Source: Plantibacter sp. PA-3-X8 (lineage in GTDB: Bacteria; Actinomycetota; Actinomycetes; Actinomycetales; Microbacteriaceae). From it: a stretch of 64,000 bases of DNA. The stretch covers positions 3,534,001 through 3,598,000 of the forward strand of contig NZ_CP033107.1 of NCBI RefSeq assembly GCF_003856975.1. Direction: 5' to 3'. The notes below the pieces were generated by a model that was given only the letters and a program-made list of their open reading frames with translations, had not been told where the DNA came from and made no database searches. Positions 34,533 through 43,609 of this stretch are shown here, piece by piece. Numbering within the stretch: position 1 is the first letter of the stretch; the number at the start of each line of letters is the position of its first letter. Position numbers and translations under genes: made by a program.

Positions 34533-35828
34533 TCAGGAAATCGGGTCGTCCGGCGCCGGCGGGCCGAGATGCACCGACGCCGGCCGCCGCAGAGCGACGA
34601 TGTGCACGATCAGACCGGCCACCGGGCCGACGATCATCGCGAGGATCGTGCGCTCGTGCAAGCCCAGCGGCAGGAGCAACGCGATGATCGTGGAGACGGC
34701 GGCGACGATCCAGCCACCGGCGAACGGCCCGTGCTGCGCGCGCGACAGGGTGGCCGCGCCCGTGACGCACAGAACACCGACGAGGCCCGCGGTCGCCACG
34801 AGGAGGGCGATGGTGCCCCCGGACAGCACGTCCGCACGCCCGAACAGGATCGAGAGGGCCCACGGACCGAGCCACCAGGCGAGCAAGGACAGGAGGCCCG
34901 CACCGGCGAGCACGATGATCGCGAACCGGACGACCCGGCCGAGCATGGCGTCGGCGTCGGTACGGAAGACCACGACGAGATAGCTCTGCAGTGCGAGCAC
35001 GACGATGACGATCGGTGCCCTGGTGAGGGTGATGGCGTAACTGAGGGAACCGAACGCGTCCGAGGAGACGATGTCGCCGGTCGCCTGGATCATCAGCGGC
35101 AGGCCACTGACCATGACCCCGGTCGCGGCGGCGGCGGTGACGGTCCGCAGGACGTTCCAGCTGAGTTCCCGCGGTCCGACGTCGATCCCGAACCGCCCGA
35201 CGACACCGCGCCGGATGAACGGCCAGAGGATGAGCGGGGTGATGGCGAAGGGAAGCGTCACGCCCCAGGCGAGGACCGCGATATCGGTGGTGAGCGAGAG
35301 CATGACGGCCACGATGGCGAACCGGACGAGCCCGTCGACGATCGTGAGGGCCGCAGCGGACGCCCAGAGCGAGAGGCCGTAGAGCACGCCCGCGGTCGCA
35401 GCGACCACGACGTAGGCGGCGAGGCCGATGACGAGCGGAAGCACCAGCGACCAGCCGTTCGCGGGGAAGACCGCGCCGACCCAGATCCAGGCGGTGCCGG
35501 CGATGAGCACGGCGATGATGAGCGCCGCGACCACCGCGAAGTTGCGGACGACCGGCGCACGGGATGCGCCCCGTGCTCCCTCACCGAGGACGTGGGTGGC
35601 ACGCGCGACCTCCTGCTGGACGCCGGACAGCGCGCTGATGAGCAGGTAGAGCGCCGACCAGAAGACCGCGAACGGCGCGTAGGCCGCCGTCCCGAGGGCT
35701 GCGCCCGTGATGATCTGGAGGAGGTAGCCCGCGCCTCCCCCGATGGCGGTCGCCGCGAGGATCAGGACGGCACCGTTCGGCCCGCGGCGCACGGCCTCGG
35801 GCGGAACGGCGCTATCGCTGGGCGGCAA
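34533..35828 (-). CDS. Oligosaccharide flippase family protein (second Wzx-like)
   Basis: A 431-residue protein with about 12 hydrophobic helices (AVLILAATAIGGGAGYLLQI onward; LYGLSLWASAAALTIVDGLV; GDIVSSDAFGSLSYAITLTR), typical of polysaccharide-transport flippases. It starts with TTG at 35828, supported by CAGGAG a few bases upstream, and overlaps the epimerase gene by 17 bases. Sequence similarity with the flippase at 21057 is low by eye, so it probably handles a different repeat unit. Confidence 0.82.
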   Translation of the reverse strand: MPPSDSAVPPEAVRRGPNGAVLILAATAIGGGAGYLLQIITGAALGTAAYAPFAVFWSALYLLISALSGVQQEVARATHVLGEGARGASRAPVVRNFAVVAALIIAVLIAGTAWIWVGAVFPANGWSLVLPLVIGLAAYVVVAATAGVLYGLSLWASAAALTIVDGLVRFAIVAVMLSLTTDIAVLAWGVTLPFAITPLILWPFIRRGVVGRFGIDVGPRELSWNVLRTVTAAAATGVMVSGLPLMIQATGDIVSSDAFGSLSYAITLTRAPIVIVVLALQSYLVVVFRTDADAMLGRVVRFAIIVLAGAGLLSLLAWWLGPWALSILFGRADVLSGGTIALLVATAGLVGVLCVTGAATLSRAQHGPFAGGWIVAAVSTIIALLLPLGLHERTILAMIVGPVAGLIVHIVALRRPASVHLGPPAPDDPIS

Positions 35829-36879
35829 TCCACTCCTGCAGCGCCGCGACCCCCCGCGTGACGTCCCAGGCCGGGGCCCAGTCGAGTCCGGCGAGCGTGT
35901 CGTCGATGCTGCACTCCGCGTGCCGGACGTCGCCGTCGCGGTACATCCCGTTGATCACCGGCGCGGGCGCGCCGTGATAGGCCGCGATGGCCTGTGCCAG
36001 CTCGAGGATGGTCGTCCCGACGCCCGAACCGATGTCGAAGCGGGACACGTCGGCGGACGGTCCGGCGGTGATGACCGCGCGGAAGGACTCCGCGATGTCG
36101 TCGATGAAGACGAAGTCACGGACGATCCGACCGTCCTCGTACACCTGGATCGTGCCGCCGTCCATCGCGAGCTGGGAGAAGAGGGAGACGATGCCGGTGT
36201 AGGAGTTGATGAGCGACTGGCCGGGACCGTACACGTTCTGCAGCCGGAGGACGGTGAGCTTCGCGTCGTGGGCGGCGGTCCAAGCGGACAGGATGTGCTC
36301 CTGGGCGAGCTTCGTCGCTCCGTAGACGCTCGTCGGGGCCGGCATGGTGACCGCGGCCCGGCTGGGCAGGGGTGAGGCCTCCGGGAAGTCCCACTCGCCA
36401 CGTTCGAACTGGGCGTGCGAACGTTGCCCGGGCTCGAACACGGACCCGTCGGTGCGCCGCCACTGGCCCTCGCCGTAGACCGCGCGGCTCGACGACAGGA
36501 CGAAGTGTCCCGGGACCTGCCCCGCCCGACCGAGCGCGTCGAGCATCTCCGTCGTTCCGACGACGTTCGCCTGAGCGTGGCTCGTGGCGGCGTGGAGGGA
36601 CTGCGCCGTGCCGGTCTCGGCGGCCAGGTGGACGATGACGTCCGGCTCGACGTCAGCCAGCAGGGCGTCCCAGGCGGCGGCGTCGGTCACGTCACCGACG
36701 ACCAGCTCGGCTGCCTCGTGGAGGTCGGCGGGCCGTTCTGCGCTCGGATGGACCTGCGGGTGCAGTTTGTCGATGACGACCCACCGCTCGGCTGTGGCAG
36801 CCAGCTTGTGGGACAGCGCGCAGCCGATGAAGCCGGCGCCTCCCGTCACCAGAACGGTTCCGAGCGTTGTTGCAGTCAC
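35812..36879 (-). CDS. NAD-dependent epimerase/dehydratase (dTDP-rhamnose 4-epimerase-like)
   Basis: A 355-residue extended short-chain dehydrogenase: TVLVTGGAGFIGCALSHKLA, FVLSSSRAVYGEGQWRR, a ~35-residue insertion (FEPGQRSHAQFERGEWDF), then SVYGATKLAQEHILSAW with the catalytic Tyr-Lys and VYGPGQSLINSYTGIVSLFS. The insertion between the SSS strand and the Y-x3-K helix is reminiscent of dTDP-L-rhamnose 4-epimerases (6-deoxytalose formation). UDP-hexose epimerase is the alternative. GTG start, with AAGGA about 11 bases upstream. It overlaps the flippase gene by 17 bases, which ties the product to that export unit. Confidence 0.7.
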   Translation of the reverse strand: MTATTLGTVLVTGGAGFIGCALSHKLAATAERWVVIDKLHPQVHPSAERPADLHEAAELVVGDVTDAAAWDALLADVEPDVIVHLAAETGTAQSLHAATSHAQANVVGTTEMLDALGRAGQVPGHFVLSSSRAVYGEGQWRRTDGSVFEPGQRSHAQFERGEWDFPEASPLPSRAAVTMPAPTSVYGATKLAQEHILSAWTAAHDAKLTVLRLQNVYGPGQSLINSYTGIVSLFSQLAMDGGTIQVYEDGRIVRDFVFIDDIAESFRAVITAGPSADVSRFDIGSGVGTTILELAQAIAAYHGAPAPVINGMYRDGDVRHAECSIDDTLAGLDWAPAWDVTRGVAALQEWIAAQR

Positions 36880-36938
36880 GAATGGGTGTCCTTAGCTGTA
36901 GGCGGGCCGACATTCGATGGTACTCGACGCGGTCACCG

Positions 36939-38138
36939 TCACACGGGATCCGCGGTCCGACGCGTCGCGAGCCACTCGAGTCCCCGCCCGGGACCGCGAT
37001 CCTTCAACGCCATCGCCCGCTTCTCGACCCCGTGCCAGCTCAACCACGCGCACGCCGCGGTGACGAGGATGGTCAGCCCGACCCACGGCCAGTAACCCAG
37101 GGCGTTCCACCCGAGGAAGGCGGTGAACTGCTGGACGAGGAACCCGTAGACGTACATGCCGTAGGAGTAGTCGTTCTTGGCGCCGATCCACTGGACGCGC
37201 TTCGGGAGGCGGGCCGCCAGCCAGAGGATGAAGTAGGCGAAAGCCGGGTATCCGAGGAGCACCCATCCTCCGGTCACGAGCGTGACCGCCGCCACGACAC
37301 CGCACGCGACGCCGATCCAGTCGTTCAGCGGGATCCGCTTCGAGTACATCGCGAGCGACGAACCGATGAGGAAGGCGAGACCCAGCTTGATGGGGTTCGC
37401 GTCGACCAGTTGCGGGATGAACACCGTCACGATCTGCGGTGCGACGCTGTAGGCGATGTCGGCCAGCCAGAACCCTGCGGCGAGCGCCGGCACGACCCAG
37501 CGGGCATGGCGGAGCACGCCGACCACGAGGAGGGCGGCGATCAGCATGTAACACCCCCACTCGAGCGTGAGCGTCCAGAGCGAGCCGTTGAAGACGCTGT
37601 ACTGGACGACCTCGCCGTACGGCGTCGTGTTCTGGAAGATGTCCCAGACTCCCCACTGCCGCATCGTGAGGTCCGCGTTGGAGAAGACGTAGGCGACCGG
37701 GCTGACCCCGATGTAGTCGCGCAGACCGCGGCCGGAGAGGTGCCAGGCGATCGGTCCGACGATGACGGCACCGACGAGGAGCACGGTCCAGAAGGCCGGG
37801 AAGATCCGCAGGGCGCGCCGCCAGACGAACTGGAGGATGTCCGCGGACGCACCGCTCTTCGCGATGAGGTAGCCGCTGATCGTGAAGAAGCCGACCACGG
37901 CGAACCCACCGATCGTCTCCTGGCCGTTCGTCCACCCCTTCGACGGATCCTCCCCCCAGCCCCCGGTGGGGAACGCGTGCGAGAAGATGACCATGGACGC
38001 GAGGATGAGCCGCAGGACGCCGAGCGAGTTGCGGTGGCCGCCCAGTCCTTCGCTGAGCGACATGCCACCGCCCGGGAGGCGGAGACGCTTGCCCGGACGA
38101 CGCGGCTGGTCGTACGGGACGTTCGTCGTCGACGTCAT
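36939..38138 (-). CDS. Membrane acyltransferase (OafA/YrhL-like)
   Basis: A 399-residue protein with about 10 helices: GHRNSLGVLRLILASMVIFS then HAFPTGG, VVGFFTISGYLIAKS, FVWRRALRIFPAFWTVLLVG, and a late GAKNDYSYGMYVYGFLVQQF. These are acyltransferase-3 family marks, though the usual Arg-x10-His is modified (Ser-His-Ala). It would acetylate an envelope glycan. The ATG at 38138 has AGGA about 9 bases upstream. The ATG at 38147 lies directly against that AGGA and is less likely. It runs in the same direction as the epimerase gene, 59 bases upstream of it. Confidence 0.85.
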   Translation of the reverse strand: MTSTTNVPYDQPRRPGKRLRLPGGGMSLSEGLGGHRNSLGVLRLILASMVIFSHAFPTGGWGEDPSKGWTNGQETIGGFAVVGFFTISGYLIAKSGASADILQFVWRRALRIFPAFWTVLLVGAVIVGPIAWHLSGRGLRDYIGVSPVAYVFSNADLTMRQWGVWDIFQNTTPYGEVVQYSVFNGSLWTLTLEWGCYMLIAALLVVGVLRHARWVVPALAAGFWLADIAYSVAPQIVTVFIPQLVDANPIKLGLAFLIGSSLAMYSKRIPLNDWIGVACGVVAAVTLVTGGWVLLGYPAFAYFILWLAARLPKRVQWIGAKNDYSYGMYVYGFLVQQFTAFLGWNALGYWPWVGLTILVTAACAWLSWHGVEKRAMALKDRGPGRGLEWLATRRTADPV

Positions 38139-38372
38139 GCGTTCCATTCCTGAGTGCGGGGCCGGCCCCTGGACGGACGCTGATGGGCGGTCCGAGGTGG
38201 AGTCAGGATACCCCGTCGTCAGCCGTCGCCCGTGACGGCTTCCGCATAAACTGTCTGCAGTCTCCGCGGTCGGCGCACGATCGCCCGTCATCACGTCGAA
38301 TGGAACATCATCTCGCTCGCAGGCCCGCTCGAACCGTCCGGTGGCGCACGCCCGGTCAGGAACCGTTGGCGC

Positions 38373-39941
38373 GTGTTCGTGATCGCGTTCGTCTGCTTCT
38401 TCGCAGCCAACCTCCTCTGGTCGCTCGCCTCCCCGCTGCGCTCCTCGCCTGACGAGCCGGCCCACTTCATCCGCGCCGCCGCGGTCGTCCGTGGCGACCT
38501 CACCGGGCAGCCGAAGGCGGGCGAGACCTGGCTCTCGGAGTCGCTCGTGCCGAAGTACATCGCCGACACCCAGGGGCGCACCTGCTACGCCTACCAGCCG
38601 GACGTCAGCGCGAGCTGCGACGGACCCGTCGACCCCGACGACACACCGACCCCGGCCGTCACCACGGCGAACTCCAACCACCCGCTCTTCTACGCCATCA
38701 CCGGGCTGCCCACGCTGGTCCTCGACGGCAACGCCGCCCTGTACGGGATGCGCGGGATGAGCGCCCTGCTCAACGCGGCGATGCTCGCCATCGCGACGAT
38801 GTCGCTCTGGCAGTTCCCACGGGCGAGGTTCGCCCTGATGGGGCTGGTGGCGGGCTTCACACCGATGGTCGCGTTCCTGTCGGGAACGCTCAACCCCAAC
38901 GGTGTCGAGGTCACCGCCGCGGTGGCGCTGATCTCGGTCCTGCTCCTCACCCTCAGGCGCGCCTCGTCGACGCGACTGCTCTGGGAGCGCGGAGCGATGG
39001 TCGTCCTCGCGACACTGCTCCTGTCCAGCACCCGCAGCATCTCACTGCTCTGGGTGCTCGTCATCGTCGTCGCCGCGCTCCTCGCCGCCGACTGGCGATC
39101 CGCGAAGGACCTGTTCAGACGACCGGCCGCGATCGTCACCGTCGTGGTCTCGGGGCTCGTCGCGGTCGGAGCGATGGCCTGGTTCCTGACCCCGCTCACC
39201 ACCTACGGTGACGGAGGGCAGACGTATCCGGAGGTGGGCACCGGGTACTGGACCGGATTCCTCCAGATGCTCGTGAGCACCTTCGACTACGCCCAGGGGT
39301 GGATCGGGCTCTTCGGCTGGATCGACACGGCACTCCCGCTCTCCGCGATGGCCATCTGGACGGTCGCGGCGGGATCGCTCGTGGCGGCCGCCTTCATCGT
39401 GGGCCGAGGTCGCGCTCTGCTCGCCCCGCTCCTGCTGGTGCTCGTCCTGGTCTTCGTCCCGGCATTCGTCCAGGCGGCCCTGGTCACCGAGATGGGCTAC
39501 ATCTGGCAGGGACGGTACACGCTCGCGATGTTCGCGGTCCTCCTCGTCCTGTGCGGCGTCGTCATCGATGGGAGCGACGTCGTCCTCGGGGTGAGGACGA
39601 CCCGTCGACTCGTGACGATCGCACTCGGCGCCCTGGTGATCGCGCACCTCATCGCCTTCGTGAACACCCTGCGGCGGTACACCGTCGGTTCGCAGTATTC
39701 CTTCGCCGACATGCTCCAGCACGTCACCTGGCAGCCTCCCGCCGGCTGGCTGCCACTCTCCGTGGCATATCTCGTCGTGCTGACGACCGGGGCCGTCCTC
39801 CTGCGCCGACGCCTCCTCAACGACCACGACGCGCCGGTCGGCTCCGTCGCCCAGACACCGGGGCGGCGCTCTGAGGATCCGCTCGGACCCGCCGCTAAGC
39901 TGATCGGCGACGGAACCGCGAACCGTCGCGCATCGACCTGA
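38373..39941 (+). CDS. DUF2142 family polytopic membrane protein
   Basis: A 522-residue protein with about 11 helices. A conserved exterior loop after helix 1 has SPDEPAHFIRAAAVVRGDLT, and later SNHPLFYAITGLPTLVLDGN, SGTLNPNGVEVTAAVALISV and YIWQGRYTLAM appear. The layout is that of GT-C-type glycosyltransferases (acidic motif in the first loop, here DEPAH) and matches DUF2142, a family found in surface-glycan loci. It probably transfers a sugar from a polyprenyl-phosphate donor outside the membrane; this is inference. The GTG at 38373 has AGGA 11 bases upstream. The next gene is a close paralogue 16 bases downstream. Confidence 0.82.
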   Translation: MFVIAFVCFFAANLLWSLASPLRSSPDEPAHFIRAAAVVRGDLTGQPKAGETWLSESLVPKYIADTQGRTCYAYQPDVSASCDGPVDPDDTPTPAVTTANSNHPLFYAITGLPTLVLDGNAALYGMRGMSALLNAAMLAIATMSLWQFPRARFALMGLVAGFTPMVAFLSGTLNPNGVEVTAAVALISVLLLTLRRASSTRLLWERGAMVVLATLLLSSTRSISLLWVLVIVVAALLAADWRSAKDLFRRPAAIVTVVVSGLVAVGAMAWFLTPLTTYGDGGQTYPEVGTGYWTGFLQMLVSTFDYAQGWIGLFGWIDTALPLSAMAIWTVAAGSLVAAAFIVGRGRALLAPLLLVLVLVFVPAFVQAALVTEMGYIWQGRYTLAMFAVLLVLCGVVIDGSDVVLGVRTTRRLVTIALGALVIAHLIAFVNTLRRYTVGSQYSFADMLQHVTWQPPAGWLPLSVAYLVVLTTGAVLLRRRLLNDHDAPVGSVAQTPGRRSEDPLGPAAKLIGDGTANRRAST

Positions 39942-39957
39942 TCGGAACCTCCACCAC

Positions 39958-41541
39958 ATGGATTCTCCCGCCCGCAGCTCCGCCCCCACCCGCTGGGAGC
40001 GACGACGCTGGCTGACCTTCCTCCTCGCATTCGTCACGATCCTGGCGCCGATGGTCCTCTGGGCGCTGGCCTCTCCGATCGGGTCCATTCCGGACGAACC
40101 CTCCCACGCCATCCGCGCCGCTGCGGTGGCGCGCGGAGAGCTCGTGTCCGTGCCCTGGCCCGAGAATCCGAGCCTGACCGAGGCGACGGTACCCGAGAAC
40201 ATCGCGAACGCGCATCAGCTCGTGTGTTTCGCTTTCGACGGCGAACTGACCGCCGACTGCCAGGCGGGACTCCGGGATCGCGACGAGGATCTCGTGACCA
40301 CGGGGTCCTCGGCCGGGCTCAACAGTCCGGCGTTCTACGCGATCGTCGGCTGGCCGTCACTCGTCGTCACCGGTGACGCGGCCTTCTACGCCATGCGCAT
40401 CGCCGGGGCCGTGGTCTGCGCCCTCGCGCTCGCCGTCATGGTCATGCAGCTCACCCTCCTCCCCCGCTGGCGGTGGGCCATGGTCGGCGCGATCGTCGGG
40501 GTCACCCCGATGGTGCTCTACCTCAGTGGTTCCCTGAACCCGAACGGCCTCGAGGTCGCGGCCGCCGGAGGGCTCTTCGCCACGTTGCTCGCGATGACCC
40601 GAGGAACGGCCACGGGACGACGGCTCTGGGAGCAGGCCGGCCTCGCGCTCGTCACCGCGAGCCTGCTCATGACGACGCGGAGCATCTCGTTGCTCTGGGT
40701 GCTCCTCATCGTCGTCGCCGCCATCTTCCTGGGCAACCGGCCGCGGGTGGCGGCCCTCCTGAAGTCGCCACCAGGCCTGGCACTGCTCGTCGGGGCGGCC
40801 GTCGTCGGTCTCGTGACCGTCGCCTGGTACCTGCAACCGCCAGCCCTCGCCGGCTCGGCCCCCGCGAGTCTCGGGATCGTGAGTTATCTCTTCGCGGCCG
40901 GCTACACCTTCATCCAGTCCATCGACTGGGTTTTCGGCATGATCGGGTTCTTCGGCTGGGTCGACACCCCCGCCCCGTCGGCCACGATCATCGCGTGGAG
41001 TGCCGCACTGCTGCTCCTGTTGTCGGCGTCCGTCGTGTGGGGTCGACGACGCACCACCGTCGCGGTCTGGGGCCTCCTCGTCGTGTGCCTCGTCGTGCCC
41101 GTCCTCACGACCCTCTCCGTCTACGCGCAGTACGGGTACATCTGGCAGGGCCGCTACATGCTCGCGATGTTGCTGTGCCTCGTCATCGTCGCCGGTCTGG
41201 CGCTCGACGACGCCGGTGTCGGGATCGGTGCCGACCGTCGCATCGCGCGGTTCGTCGTCGGCGGGTTCGTCCTCCTGGCGATCGGCCACCTGTTCGCCTT
41301 CGTCATGACCCTCAGGCGCTACGCCGTCGGGATCGACGGCGATTTCGGACGATTCGTCTTCGACCCGAGCTGGGAGCCGCCCATCGGCTGGCGCCCGCTG
41401 TCGGTCGCGCTCCTCCTCGTGCTCGTCGTCGCCGTCTGGTTGAGCAGGAAGCTCTTCCTGGGAGCACCCGACCATCGGGCCGTCGAACCGAGCGCCGACC
41501 GCATGGACGATCAGCCGTCGAGGACGACCGAGAAGTCCTGA
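39958..41541 (+). CDS. DUF2142 family polytopic membrane protein (tandem paralogue)
   Basis: A 527-residue protein that matches its upstream neighbour along the whole length: SIPDEPSHAIRAAAVARGEL against SPDEPAHFIRAAAVVRGDLT, SGSLNPNGLEVAAAGGLFAT against SGTLNPNGVEVTAAVALISV, and GYIWQGRYMLAM against YIWQGRYTLAM. The two are a tandem duplication that has since diverged. The DEPSH acidic motif is kept, so both copies may be active, possibly with different sugars or acceptors. The 3' end overlaps the convergent large membrane protein gene by 31 bases. Confidence 0.83.
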   Translation: MDSPARSSAPTRWERRRWLTFLLAFVTILAPMVLWALASPIGSIPDEPSHAIRAAAVARGELVSVPWPENPSLTEATVPENIANAHQLVCFAFDGELTADCQAGLRDRDEDLVTTGSSAGLNSPAFYAIVGWPSLVVTGDAAFYAMRIAGAVVCALALAVMVMQLTLLPRWRWAMVGAIVGVTPMVLYLSGSLNPNGLEVAAAGGLFATLLAMTRGTATGRRLWEQAGLALVTASLLMTTRSISLLWVLLIVVAAIFLGNRPRVAALLKSPPGLALLVGAAVVGLVTVAWYLQPPALAGSAPASLGIVSYLFAAGYTFIQSIDWVFGMIGFFGWVDTPAPSATIIAWSAALLLLLSASVVWGRRRTTVAVWGLLVVCLVVPVLTTLSVYAQYGYIWQGRYMLAMLLCLVIVAGLALDDAGVGIGADRRIARFVVGGFVLLAIGHLFAFVMTLRRYAVGIDGDFGRFVFDPSWEPPIGWRPLSVALLLVLVVAVWLSRKLFLGAPDHRAVEPSADRMDDQPSRTTEKS

Positions 41542-43475
41542 TCCGAGCACTCGGCACGCAGGGCTGCCTCGAGGTCGGGGTTCCGCGTCAGGATCGTCGC
41601 TCCGCTCTCGAACCGACCGATCGCCGTGCAGACGTCGTCGATCTTCGTCACGTCCAAGGCGTAGGCGGAGATCCGGATGGGGTCGGTCGCGTCCGTCGTA
41701 TTGATCTGCAGGCTCCAGGAGTTCACATAGGCGTCCGTCGAGGGATCGGCGTACCCCACCAGGATGTTCTTCTCCCCAGGCGTCGCGAACCGCATGGCGA
41801 GCTCCGCGGCGTCGCCCGACGCGGCGATACCCGTCTTCCGCCAGACCTCGACGATCGGCGACACCGCCGAGGTCTCGGGGCCGAGCGGCGTGATCTGCCA
41901 CGCGAGCGATCCGACCAGCACGATGCCACCGGCGACGAGGACCGCACGGGCGCTCCGCACCTGGTCCAGCCGGACGGACAGCGCCTGAGCGATCAGGGCG
42001 AGGATGATCACGAGCGCCAGCGCCTCCAGCAACCAGGCGAACTTCGCCGGGTAGTACCCCCAGGGGTTGGGCACGGCATGGCGCAGGAGGACGAAGACGA
42101 CGACCAGCAGCGCCCCGGCGCCGGTGAGGGCGAGGACGCCGGCGAAGACGTGCGATCGGCCCTGCTGCAGGCGGGCGCACGCGGCGACGACGAGCAGAGC
42201 GGCCCCGACCGCGATGGCGGTGTTGGACGTGGAGGTGAAGATGCCGCCGTCGGCGGAGAGCGCACCCTGCTCACGGAGGAAGTCGGGCACGGTGACGAAC
42301 AACGCGTACCCCACCATCTGCGCGGTCGCCGCGATCACCAGGATGAACCGGGGGACGTCGACCCTGCTGGTGAGCACTCGGAGGTTCCGTCCGGCGAGGA
42401 CGAGCAGCACCGACCCCAGGACGATGGCGACCGGACCCCACGTGCCGAGGAGCACCGTGATGATCAGGGTGAGGACGACGTAGGCCGGCACCGGGTACCG
42501 CTCGGCGCGCAGATAGACGAGCCACCCGGCCAGGAGCAGGAAGCAGGCGAGCGCAGCGTTGAAGAAGCCGAATTGCAGGGCGTTCCCCGCGACGAACCAA
42601 CTGAGCGGAAGCGCACCGGCGACCAGTGCAAGGGGCGTCGTGACCCACCAGGAGGCCGTACCCCGCGACGCGACGACGACCGCACCGGCCAGGACGGCAG
42701 CGCCGAGGAGCACCAGGATCCAGAGTTGGGCGAGCTGACCGAGGTCGTGTCGCAGATACTCCTCGGGTGGGATGGAATCCCGCCCGGGTGCCAGCGCTGC
42801 GGCCACGAGCGAATACGGGACCGGCACCGGGTTGGTCCGCTCCGGGCTGATCCCGCCGTCGCCGAACATGTATCGGGAGAACATCAGGCTGGTGATGGAG
42901 TCGCCGCTCGTCACCCACGCGATGTTCCACCGGCCGGGGACGACGACGATCGCGAACACGGCCACGAGTCCGGCGAGCGCGCTCGCCGAGGCGACCAGGA
43001 TCTGGCGGAGCGGTCGGACGAAGCGAGCATCCAGCGTCAGTACACCGTGTCGCCAGAGCAGCACCGCCACGGCGATGCCGATCGCCAGATGGACGATCAG
43101 GACCGGTGTGGCGATGCCGACACCGAGGAGGGGCGTCAGACGGAGCAGCATCGTGACGACGAAGAGACCGACGGCAGGGCCGGCGGCGATGCCGAGGAAC
43201 CAGTCCGTCCGATGGGCGACGAGCGCACCGACACCGAGCCAGACGGCGAGCCAGAGCGGCCATCCCGCTCCCCCGAACCACAGCGCCCAGACGGCGAGCA
43301 GGACGACGCCGACCAGGTAGGCGGCCGCGAGGACCGTCCCGGACGAGAGCGCCAGGGGAGGCGATGCATTGCTGCGGTGCGCGACGGTCCCGGTCTCCCC
43401 CGGATCCGTCTGCTGACGACGAACCTCGACCACGACCGCCCCCTCATCCGCGGCGGCCGTCGGCCCGGTCGCCAT
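41511..43475 (-). CDS. Large polytopic membrane protein, possible GT-C glycosyltransferase
   Basis: A 654-residue protein with about 14 hydrophobic helices followed by a ~100-residue soluble C-terminal domain (ASGDAAELAMRFATPGEKNI; WSLQINTTDATDP). The first large loop has NIAWVTSGDSITSLMFSRYM and then PERTNPVPVPYSLVAAALAP. The topology suggests a GT-C-type glycosyltransferase or polymer-modifying protein, but I do not recognise the family. The ATG at 43475 follows a TAGGCT hexamer by 5 bases, so the transcript is probably leaderless. It converges on the DUF2142 pair. Confidence 0.6.
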   Translation of the reverse strand: MATGPTAAADEGAVVVEVRRQQTDPGETGTVAHRSNASPPLALSSGTVLAAAYLVGVVLLAVWALWFGGAGWPLWLAVWLGVGALVAHRTDWFLGIAAGPAVGLFVVTMLLRLTPLLGVGIATPVLIVHLAIGIAVAVLLWRHGVLTLDARFVRPLRQILVASASALAGLVAVFAIVVVPGRWNIAWVTSGDSITSLMFSRYMFGDGGISPERTNPVPVPYSLVAAALAPGRDSIPPEEYLRHDLGQLAQLWILVLLGAAVLAGAVVVASRGTASWWVTTPLALVAGALPLSWFVAGNALQFGFFNAALACFLLLAGWLVYLRAERYPVPAYVVLTLIITVLLGTWGPVAIVLGSVLLVLAGRNLRVLTSRVDVPRFILVIAATAQMVGYALFVTVPDFLREQGALSADGGIFTSTSNTAIAVGAALLVVAACARLQQGRSHVFAGVLALTGAGALLVVVFVLLRHAVPNPWGYYPAKFAWLLEALALVIILALIAQALSVRLDQVRSARAVLVAGGIVLVGSLAWQITPLGPETSAVSPIVEVWRKTGIAASGDAAELAMRFATPGEKNILVGYADPSTDAYVNSWSLQINTTDATDPIRISAYALDVTKIDDVCTAIGRFESGATILTRNPDLEAALRAECSDQDFSVVLDG

Positions 43476-43480
43476 CCGCG

Positions 43481-43486
43481 AGCCTA
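43481..43486 (-). promoter_or_regulatory. -10 hexamer of leaderless membrane protein gene
   Basis: TAGGCT on the minus strand, 5 bases before the ATG at 43475. Confidence 0.5.
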
Positions 43487-43609
43487 GTCGACAGCTGCAG
43501 CTCTGATGACGATCGTCACCGCCCGAGCATGGACCGCTCGTCACAGGTCACCCGTCGCTTCCGAGGTCGTGGAAGACTGAACCCACCCGTTCCCACCAGG
43601 AGGCCCCGA

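Noticed and set aside
40473-43487. A 1004-codon open frame on the plus strand opposite the DUF2142 and large membrane protein genes
   Set aside because: It is Arg/Gly/Asp/His-rich with no hydrophobic pattern or family motif and runs antisense to genes with clear membrane topology. Long spurious frames are expected at this GC content.
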